From positions 1 to 8,114 of the forward strand of contig JAJYHW010000072.1 in NCBI GenBank assembly GCA_021784535.1: 8,114 bases of DNA. Reading direction: 5' to 3'. Origin of the DNA: a bacterium (GTDB taxonomy: Bacteria; Patescibacteriota; Microgenomatia; Levybacterales; UBA12049). The translations under genes and the position numbers were made by a program. Below, in pieces: positions 1-4,396 of this stretch (its first letter is position 1; each line of letters opens with the position of its first letter). The notes below the pieces were generated by a model, which made no database searches, was not told the DNA's origin, and saw nothing but the letters and a program-made list of their open reading frames with translations.

Positions 1-58
1 ATCCTCAGGAATGGTTGAAGACAAAGTGATATCGGAGTATGTGAGAAAGCAGCACTGA
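1..58 (+). CDS. C-terminal fragment, probable IS200-like Y1 transposase (TnpA)
   Basis: Codons in phase with base 2 read SSGMVEDKVISEYVRKQH and stop at TGA 56-58; the other two forward frames close at 18 and 29. The pattern of a small or Gly-containing stretch, acidic residues, a hydrophobic pair and then a Tyr-hydrophobic-x-x-Gln end resembles the last helix of IS200/IS605 TnpA proteins, which commonly end near a YIxxQ motif. The catalytic HUH and Tyr residues would lie upstream, outside the window. Only 18 residues are visible, so the assignment leans heavily on the adjacent terminal hairpin and the interrupted downstream gene. It could be the end of an unrelated protein. Confidence 0.45.
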   Translation, partial: SSGMVEDKVISEYVRKQH

Positions 59-66
59 TTTCCTTT

Positions 67-705
67 GTGAAACCGAGGACTCTTAGTCCTCGGTGGTTAA
101 TTCTTATCCTTTGCGGGCGAAATGAAAAAGGATTTGATGAGTTTAAAAATAATACACACGTTACTCTTGTCATAGGCGATCTCACCAGAAAAGAAACACT
201 TGCTGATATAGAAAAACAAGTAAAGGAAATCTTTGGTAATCAAATAGATATCCTAATCAATAACGCAGGGATAATTTATATCCAGCCTTTTGAAAAAAAT
301 ACGAGCGAAGAACTTGATCGTCTTTTGGATATTGATTTAAAAGCGCATATGCTTTTAACACAATGTCTTTATCCATTTATGATTGCACAAAAATCAGGAC
401 ATGTCATTTTTGTCAATTCCACATCAGGTAAAGAGTCAAGGGTAAACCATACAATGTATAATGCAGCAAAGTTTGGTTTGACAGGTTTTACGAATGCATT
501 TCGTCTAGAAGCGAAGCAATATAATATTCGAGTAACGAGTTTTCATCCAGGAGGAATGAATACAGATTTTTATGATGAGATGGAAGGAGTTCCGACAGCA
601 TCTTATATGGATCCTAAAGAAATTGCAAAGATTTTAGTTTACCTCTCTGAGATAGATCCTTCTATTGCTCCGGATGAAATTCTTCTTAACAGGATGACGA
701 AATAA
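67..705 (+). CDS. Short-chain dehydrogenase/reductase, 5'-truncated (probably interrupted)
   Basis: The product is an SDR-family oxidoreductase remnant (classical SDR type, NAD(P)-dependent); the substrate cannot be told. Visible landmarks, numbered from the GTG at 67, are the NNAG motif (65-68), a Ser-containing strand VNSTSG before the active site, and the YxxxK catalytic pair Y131/K135 in YNAAK. The C-terminal segment ends in NRMTK, which is common in the family. The first beta strand and TGxxxGxG cofactor loop are missing: recognisable homology starts only near LILCGRN (residues ~14-19), the second strand. The upstream in-frame codons (19-66) are not SDR-like, and the GTG start lies at the edge of a hairpin. 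The retained protein is 212 residues, whereas family members are usually about 230-260. It is therefore probably non-functional as it stands. It converges with murJ, the stop codons being separated by 3 bases. Confidence 0.85.
   Translation: MKPRTLSPRWLILILCGRNEKGFDEFKNNTHVTLVIGDLTRKETLADIEKQVKEIFGNQIDILINNAGIIYIQPFEKNTSEELDRLLDIDLKAHMLLTQCLYPFMIAQKSGHVIFVNSTSGKESRVNHTMYNAAKFGLTGFTNAFRLEAKQYNIRVTSFHPGGMNTDFYDEMEGVPTASYMDPKEIAKILVYLSEIDPSIAPDEILLNRMTK
72..94 (+). repeat. Perfect 10-bp hairpin, candidate IS right-end or REP-like palindrome
   Basis: The arm ACCGAGGACT (72-81) is exactly complementary to AGTCCTCGGT (85-94), with a 3-base loop CTT (82-84). No T-tract follows, so it is not a good intrinsic terminator. 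Its position just after the putative transposase stop and just before the dehydrogenase remnant suits a subterminal hairpin recognised as single-stranded DNA by a Y1 transposase. It is also read through in frame by the dehydrogenase ORF, where it encodes the non-homologous residues PRTLSPRW. Confidence 0.7.
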
Positions 706-708
706 TAA

Positions 709-2379
709 TTATGGTGTGGTGCTTTTTCCTGTGCCGAGGAGTTCCTGAGATTTCTTTAAAATTTCTCTCCAGTTTCCTACTTTTTTAAACATCAATACAT
801 ATGCCTGTGCTTCTTTGACATCAAAGAACCAGGTAAGAAAAAGATACAGACCCAAACCGAGAGAGCTTGAGATACCCGTGAGCACGATAAGATTGATTGT
901 ACGGGTGGTATCAAAGACAAGCTGATCAAGCAGCTTGAGCGGGATGTAGAGAGCAAACGCGGTAAGAAAAGAAGAAAGGAAAAATTTTGTCCAGGAAGGA
1001 AAGAGAGATGATTTTCCGAAACCGCCAACTCTCTTTTCAAGCAGCAGGAAAAGGACAATCAGTTGCAAAAGGCTTGCCAGTGAATACGCCAGTCCCAGAC
1101 TTTGGACACCGAAGTGCATTACCTGGATAAAGAGATAAGCAAGAAGAATAAGAGCAGCTGTTGAGACTCCGCTGATGATAAGCGGAATTTTGGTATCATG
1201 GAGTGCGTAAAAAGCACGTAATACAAGTGTGATCAGCGCTTGTGCGAAAATAGAAATGCTGAAAAGCGCCAATGTTTGCCCTGTTGCGACAGTTGCCGGC
1301 CAGTCAAATTTACTCGCCCCAAAGACCAGCCGCACCAGCGGAATACGTAATACAAGGAAAAGAACGGAAACAGGGAGGACGAGATAGAGCATCTGATTAA
1401 AGCTGTTAATAAAGGTCGCTTTAAATTCTTCAGGTTTATCTTTTTCCCTTGACAGGACAGGAAATGCCGCCTGCGCGATGGTTTGCCCGAAAAGCGCCAC
1501 CGGAGCAAAGGCCAGTGTCTGTGCGAAATCAAAAATAACGTTCATCCTCCCCGGATCTGAAAGAAAAGAAATGAATGCACCGATGCCTATTGTTCCCATT
1601 TGAAACACGATAGCAGAAATTGTCCGTGGCCACATAAGCCTGCCTATTTTTTTGATACCTTCTGATCTGAGAGAGGAGAAGTCTGGCCTGAAATGAAATC
1701 CTACCTGTCTAGCAAGAGGAATTTGTACCGCGATAAAAATAAGACCGCCTAAAATAACGCCAATAGCAGTTGAGTAAATGCCGATAATTGGTGCAAATAC
1801 TAAAACTCCGATAATAATACCGAGGTTATAAAGTGCTGCCGCGATGCCGGGTACAAAAAAATGATTATATGATTGCAAAAGCGCGGTAAAAAACGTTGCG
1901 ACAATGAAGAGTAATTGACCAATGATTATAATACGCATTAAGTTAGCCATCAATATCATGTCTTGCGGAGAGAAATTTGCTCCGAGGTTAAATATCTGGA
2001 GGACTTGCTGAGCAAAAAGTGATAAAAAGAATGAAAAAAGAGAAAAAATGATAAAGCCGATTGCGAGCAGTGTCGAAGCAATTTTATGCGCTTCTTTTTC
2101 TTTACCTTTTGCCAGATAATCGGTGAAGACAGGGATAAAAGCAGACGCAAGAGCTGCCGCAATAGTCAGTTGGAAGATGGTATTTGGCAATTGAGATGAA
2201 TAAAAATAAATACCAAGTTTGTTGGATGCTCCGAAAATAGATACCAGCAAGCGCTGTCTTATCAAACCGAGTACCTGTGACAGAACAACTGTCATCATGA
2301 TGACAAAAGCAGCAGAAAGAATATTGGTTTGCCTTCGAGTCAGCAGATCAAGGCTTTTTGATAAAAATTTATTTGTCAT
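709..2379 (-). CDS. murJ: MurJ/MviN-family lipid II flippase
   Basis: This is a polytopic inner-membrane protein of the MOP exporter superfamily, expected to flip undecaprenyl-linked lipid II across the membrane for peptidoglycan synthesis. The 556 residues contain 14 strongly hydrophobic segments, the number known for MurJ. Family landmarks include an IFGAS...LPN block after helix 1 (residues ~48-66), WPR at the start of helix 7, and RAFYALHDTKIP (from ~388), matching the usual R-x-FYAxxDTKxP. Length is slightly above E. coli MurJ (511). The ATG at 2379 is supported by AGGAAG at 2387-2392 with a 7-base spacing. By hand alignment several charged cavity residues of E. coli MurJ are absent: the positions of R18, D39, R52, R270 and E273 read Q35, G56, F69, T and F, while R24 corresponds to R41. 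The family is secure; flippase activity is inferred. The gene is divergent from rpsT. Confidence 0.92.
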   Translation of the reverse strand: MTNKFLSKSLDLLTRRQTNILSAAFVIMMTVVLSQVLGLIRQRLLVSIFGASNKLGIYFYSSQLPNTIFQLTIAAALASAFIPVFTDYLAKGKEKEAHKIASTLLAIGFIIFSLFSFFLSLFAQQVLQIFNLGANFSPQDMILMANLMRIIIIGQLLFIVATFFTALLQSYNHFFVPGIAAALYNLGIIIGVLVFAPIIGIYSTAIGVILGGLIFIAVQIPLARQVGFHFRPDFSSLRSEGIKKIGRLMWPRTISAIVFQMGTIGIGAFISFLSDPGRMNVIFDFAQTLAFAPVALFGQTIAQAAFPVLSREKDKPEEFKATFINSFNQMLYLVLPVSVLFLVLRIPLVRLVFGASKFDWPATVATGQTLALFSISIFAQALITLVLRAFYALHDTKIPLIISGVSTAALILLAYLFIQVMHFGVQSLGLAYSLASLLQLIVLFLLLEKRVGGFGKSSLFPSWTKFFLSSFLTAFALYIPLKLLDQLVFDTTRTINLIVLTGISSSLGLGLYLFLTWFFDVKEAQAYVLMFKKVGNWREILKKSQELLGTGKSTTP

Positions 2380-2405
2380 ATATTATCTTCCTTTGTTGCC
2401 TCATA

Positions 2406-2434
2406 TTGTTTTTTTAAGTATATCATGCTAAAAT
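2406..2434 (+). promoter_or_regulatory. rpsT promoter placing the transcript start at the ATG
   Basis: TTGTTT (2406-2411) is followed after 17 bases by TAAAAT (2429-2434), which matches the -10 consensus at five of six positions and carries an upstream TG (2426-2427), making an extended -10. Transcription about 7 bases downstream would begin at about 2441, the A of the rpsT ATG. No SD is present. A second -10 candidate, TATCAT (2421-2426), would leave a leader of about 8 bases. Either way the mRNA is leaderless or nearly so. Confidence 0.5.
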
Positions 2435-2447
2435 TACGAAATGCCAA
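2417..2447 (-). promoter_or_regulatory. murJ promoter with extended -10 (interleaved with the rpsT promoter)
   Basis: On the minus strand an extended -10, TGaTATACT, occupies 2417-2425. A TTGGCA -35 candidate lies at 2442-2447, inside the first codons of rpsT, with a rather long 19-base spacer. The predicted transcript start near 2410 gives a leader of about 30 bases containing the AGGAAG SD (2387-2392). The site is predicted from sequence only. Confidence 0.5.
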
Positions 2448-2800
2448 TACTAAAACACGCAAAGAAAAAATTAAAACAGGACAAGAAGCGTACCATAAGG
2501 AATAAAAAAATAAAAGTTACGTTTAAGAGTCTTGTTAAAAAAGCAAAAGAGACGAAATCAGCAGAAGCATTAGGTCAGGCATTTAGCGCTGTTGATAAGG
2601 CTGTTAAAAAGAATATCCTGAATAAAAATAAAGCAGCACGCATGAAATCTTCTTTGGCAAAACAGGTTTCATCGGACAAACCAGCAGCTGCATCTGTAAA
2701 GGTAAAAAAAACAGTGAAGAAAGCTGCTCCAGCAACACATACTGCCAAGGCTTCGAAAACATCAGGGGCAAAAAAAATAAAGCCCTCCGCCAAGAAATAA
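2441..2800 (+). CDS. rpsT: 30S ribosomal protein S20 with Lys/Ala-rich C-terminal extension
   Basis: S20 is a primary 16S rRNA-binding protein that helps fold the 5' and 3' minor domains of the small subunit. Residues 1-77 form the usual three-helix protein: MPILKHAKKKLKQ at the start, IRNKK near 19-23, and the family signature KNKAARMKSSLAK at 62-74. Residues 78-119 are an added tail of mostly Lys, Ala, Ser, Thr and Pro, resembling histone H1-type tails and probably disordered. This makes the protein 119 residues, against about 85-90 usually. The ATG at 2441 gives the canonical MP start, but no SD precedes it. The stop is 41 bases before serS with no intervening terminator, so the two are probably cotranscribed. 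Runs of eight A (2704-2711 and 2770-2777) lie in the tail region. Confidence 0.96.
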   Translation: MPILKHAKKKLKQDKKRTIRNKKIKVTFKSLVKKAKETKSAEALGQAFSAVDKAVKKNILNKNKAARMKSSLAKQVSSDKPAAASVKVKKTVKKAAPATHTAKASKTSGAKKIKPSAKK

Positions 2801-2811
2801 GTTTTAATAAA

Positions 2812-2836
2812 AATTGTAAATTAAAAATTTACAATT
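2812..2836 (+). repeat. AT-rich perfect inverted repeat in the rpsT-serS gap
   Basis: AATTGTAAATT (2812-2822) is exactly complementary to AATTTACAATT (2826-2836) around an AAA loop: an 11-bp stem containing two G-C pairs. It ends 5 bases before the serS ATG. It lacks a T-tract and so is not a normal intrinsic terminator. It could be an RNA hairpin next to the serS start, an mRNA processing or stability element, or a DNA operator. Its right arm also contains the only good -10-like hexamer for serS, TACAAT (2830-2835). Confidence 0.75.
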
Positions 2837-2841
2837 GAAAT

Positions 2842-4092
2842 ATGTTAGCTATTAATCGTATTCGAGAGAAACCAAAAGAAATTCAGAAAGCCGCTTTGGC
2901 CAAAGGGGTTACTGTGGATATTGATTTGGTGCTCAAACTAGATGGGCAGACACAGCATCTCCAGCGCGAAATTCAACAAATTCGTGAAGAACGTAATGCG
3001 CTGGCAAAAGGTATCAGCGGCAAGCCAACTTCACAGCAGGTAGAAAAAGGGAAGAAGGTCAAAGAAGACCTAGATAAGAAAGAGGAATCCCTTAGAATCG
3101 TTTCTACGGAGTTACAGAGTATATTGGCTGGTGTTCCTAATCCTTCAAAATCTGATGTGAAAGTCGGTAAAGATGATTCTGAAAACGAAGTGGTCAAAAC
3201 AGTCGGTGAGCCGACAAGGTTTTCTTTTACTCCTAAAGATCATCTTGAACTCGGTGAAGCACTTGATATCATTGATGTCAAACAGGCGGCAGTTGTGTCA
3301 GGGGCACGGTTTTATTATCTTAAAAACGAAGGAGCACTCCTGGAGTTTGCTCTCAAACAATTCGCGTTTGAGACATTGATCAAGGAAGGCTTTATACCTA
3401 TTCTTCCGCCAGTTTTGATTAAGAAAGAGATTATGGACGGTCTGGGCTATACACAAATGGGCGAGGCGGAAAATATCTACGCGATAGAAAACGAAGCATT
3501 GTATCTGGTTGGCACTGCAGAACAGTCAATTGTACCATACCATATGAATGATGTTTTGAAAAAAGAGGATTTGCCACGGCGTTATGTCGGCTTCTCGACA
3601 GCTTTTCGCCGCGAAGCGGGAAGTTATGGAAAAGATACCCGTGGCATTTTTCGGGTACATCAGTTTGATAAAACAGAAATGGTTTCTTTTGTCGCTCAAG
3701 GAGAAGATGATGCAGAGCATGAATTTATGCTCTCAATTGAAGAGAAATTGATGCAGCAGTTGGGAATCCCCTATCAGGTTGTGAAAGTCTGCACGGGGGA
3801 TCTTGGCTTTAACGCGGCGAGGAAATATGATATCGAAGCGTGGATTCCCACACAAAACAAATATCGTGAAATGACTTCAACGTCTACTGTTACTGATTTT
3901 CAATCGCGAAGACTCAATATGAAATATCAGGACGGCGATGAGAAGAAATATTTGCAGGTTTTAAATGGAACTGTATTTTCTACACGTCCGCTTGTCGCGA
4001 TTATTGAGAATTATCAGCAGGAAGACGGATCAGTAGTCATCCCTGAGGTTTTGAGAAAATATATAGGGAAAGATATTATTACACTTCGATAA
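2842..4092 (+). CDS. serS: Seryl-tRNA synthetase
   Basis: This cytosolic class II aminoacyl-tRNA synthetase charges tRNA-Ser (and tRNA-Sec where present) with serine. The 416 residues are normal length. The start MLAINRIREKP matches the family's MLDIKxIRExP start. Residues ~28-100 form the charged, heptad-like long antiparallel coiled-coil arm that grips the tRNA-Ser variable arm. The TxE serine-binding motif is T225-A226-E227. Motif 2 is around FRREAGSYGKDTRG (255-268). EAWIPTQNKYREMTS precedes TDFQSRR. Motif 3 is NGTVFSTRPLVAI (from 375) with R382, followed by ENYQQEDGS and IPEVLRKYIG. Two local oddities are a one-residue-shorter loop before R382 and TSTSTVTDFQ where SCSNxxDFQ is usual. No SD precedes the ATG; a TACAAT hexamer ends 6 bases upstream. 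Confidence 0.98.
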   Translation: MLAINRIREKPKEIQKAALAKGVTVDIDLVLKLDGQTQHLQREIQQIREERNALAKGISGKPTSQQVEKGKKVKEDLDKKEESLRIVSTELQSILAGVPNPSKSDVKVGKDDSENEVVKTVGEPTRFSFTPKDHLELGEALDIIDVKQAAVVSGARFYYLKNEGALLEFALKQFAFETLIKEGFIPILPPVLIKKEIMDGLGYTQMGEAENIYAIENEALYLVGTAEQSIVPYHMNDVLKKEDLPRRYVGFSTAFRREAGSYGKDTRGIFRVHQFDKTEMVSFVAQGEDDAEHEFMLSIEEKLMQQLGIPYQVVKVCTGDLGFNAARKYDIEAWIPTQNKYREMTSTSTVTDFQSRRLNMKYQDGDEKKYLQVLNGTVFSTRPLVAIIENYQQEDGSVVIPEVLRKYIGKDIITLR

Positions 4093-4160
4093 TTTACTGC
4101 TTTATTGATTTATACTGCATTAGCAATCCAAATAGCTATTTTTGAGGCAAACTTTTTTTC
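4093..4160. other. Short spacer after serS
   Basis: This AT-rich spacer contains the small dyad AAATAGCTATTT near 4130-4141, followed by a few Ts, and a T-rich patch at 4153-4159. I see no convincing terminator for serS, no RNA gene and no ORF. Read-through into the next unit is therefore possible. Confidence 0.5.
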
Positions 4161-4189
4161 TTGACAAAAAATCCGTTTCGTCCCATTAT
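4161..4189 (+). promoter_or_regulatory. Strong sigma70-type promoter upstream of the tiny ORF and secA
   Basis: A perfect TTGACA (4161-4166) is followed after 17 bases by CATTAT (4184-4189), which matches the -10 at positions 2, 3, 5 and 6. This is the best -35 box in the window. The expected transcript start is about 4195-4197, giving a leader of roughly 29 bases to the ATG at 4225. It is the only promoter here that clearly drives a gene with a near-consensus SD. Confidence 0.65.
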
Positions 4190-4191
4190 TA

Positions 4192-4220
4192 AATTACTCC
4201 AGATACGTGAGGGGGTGATT
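4192..4220 (+). promoter_or_regulatory. Near-consensus SD of the tiny ORF, with potential sequestering helix
   Basis: The SD is AGGGGGTGAT (4210-4219), one base from AGGAGGTGAT, ending 5 bases before ATG 4225. Upstream AATTACTCC (4192-4200) can pair with GGGGTGATT (4212-4220): nine pairs including two G-U, around an 11-base loop. If transcription starts near 4196, only the ACTCC:GGGGT part (five pairs) remains. The SD itself is clear; use of the helix as a regulatory switch is inference. Confidence 0.55.
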
Positions 4221-4224
4221 GTTC

Positions 4225-4278
4225 ATGCCAGCAAAAAAAACAGCGAAGAAGAAAACAGCAGCAAAAAAGAAGAAGTAA
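4225..4278 (+). CDS. 17-residue Lys/Ala-rich small protein or leader peptide
   Basis: The ORF encodes MPAKKTAKKKTAAKKKK, 9 lysines in 17 residues, ending in four consecutive Lys codons directly before TAA. Its reality is supported by a TTGACA promoter at 4161, the strongest SD in the window (4210-4219), and a strong terminator at 4338-4366. It has no signal peptide, no hydrophobic stretch and no recognisable domain. The composition resembles histone H1-type tails and the tail of the nearby S20. Two roles are possible. One is a tiny abundant polycation binding nucleic acid or ribosomes. The other is a leader peptide whose translation controls the hairpins upstream of secA, since its stop codon lies inside the first hairpin and poly-Lys stretches are known to slow ribosomes. 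I do not recognise a named family. Confidence 0.7.
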   Translation: MPAKKTAKKKTAAKKKK

Positions 4279-4333
4279 AGTAAGCCATTACTTTACCAAT
4301 TGATCAATTGGTAATCCCCGATTAAATCGGGGC
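4275..4333 (+). repeat. Ladder of overlapping hairpins between the tiny ORF and the terminator
   Basis: Three dyads follow one another. GTAAAGTAA (4275-4283) pairs with TTACTTTAC (4288-4296) and contains the stop codon of the small ORF. A perfect 22-bp palindrome spans 4293-4314, with core CCAATTGATCAATTGG, and shares 4293-4296 with the first hairpin, so the two compete. CCCCGAT (4316-4322) pairs with ATCGGGG (4326-4332). The last arm can instead pair with the terminator's left arm, as GGGGC (4329-4333) with GCCCC (4337-4341). The pairings are read directly from the sequence; regulatory use is inferred. Confidence 0.7.
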
Positions 4334-4337
4334 AAAG

Positions 4338-4366
4338 CCCCTGCCTGCTTGGTAGGGGTTTTTTTT
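4338..4366 (+). terminator. Strong intrinsic terminator upstream of secA
   Basis: CCCCTGCC (4338-4345) pairs with GGTAGGGG (4351-4358) with one G-U pair, around a 5-base loop TGCTT. Eight Ts follow (4359-4366). It ends 30 bases before the secA ATG. Its left arm has an alternative partner in GGGGC (4329-4333), so termination could in principle be switched off. Confidence 0.88.
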
Positions 4367-4378
4367 GAAGCTGGATTG

Positions 4379-4387
4379 TGGTAAGAT
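4379..4387 (+). promoter_or_regulatory. Candidate extended -10 for a nearly leaderless secA transcript
   Basis: TGgTAAGAT has the extended TG and four of six -10 matches. A transcript would start at about 4394, two to four bases before the ATG at 4397. The -35 position falls on the T-run of the terminator and is poor. No SD precedes secA. The evidence is modest; the main alternative is read-through from 4161. Confidence 0.4.
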
Positions 4388-4396
4388 TAGTTTGGT

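Larger units (their letters stand above)
1..98 (+). mobile_element. Probable right end of an IS200/IS605-family element (partial; left part outside window)
   Basis: This is a composite call. Bases 1-58 end a reading frame resembling the C-terminus of a Y1 (HUH) transposase. Fourteen bases after its stop comes a perfect 10-bp hairpin (72-94). Immediately beyond it, the sequence becomes the interior of a short-chain dehydrogenase that lacks its N-terminus. IS200/IS605 elements are known to end in subterminal hairpins just after tnpA and to insert without target-site duplication, which fits this order. The exact right boundary cannot be fixed; it lies roughly between 95 and 105, where dehydrogenase-like residues begin. 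An alternative is an unrelated gene end plus a REP-like palindrome. The family assignment is inferred from a short tail and the layout. Confidence 0.5.

Noticed and set aside
67..75. GTG at 67 as a genuine start of a complete dehydrogenase
   Set aside because: The residues it adds are encoded by a hairpin, show no similarity to an SDR N-terminus, and leave the protein without its cofactor-binding loop.
2704..2777. Programmed slippage at the A8 runs in rpsT
   Set aside because: The reading frame is intact through both runs and no alternative product is favoured; A-rich Lys codons explain the runs.
4130..4143. AAATAGCTATTT followed by Ts as a serS terminator
   Set aside because: There is no room for a loop without reducing the stem to about four A-T pairs; it could not form a stable hairpin.
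4367..4396. Riboswitch in the secA 5' region
   Set aside because: The 30 bases after the terminator are too short for an aptamer, and I recognise no known aptamer core in 4190-4337.
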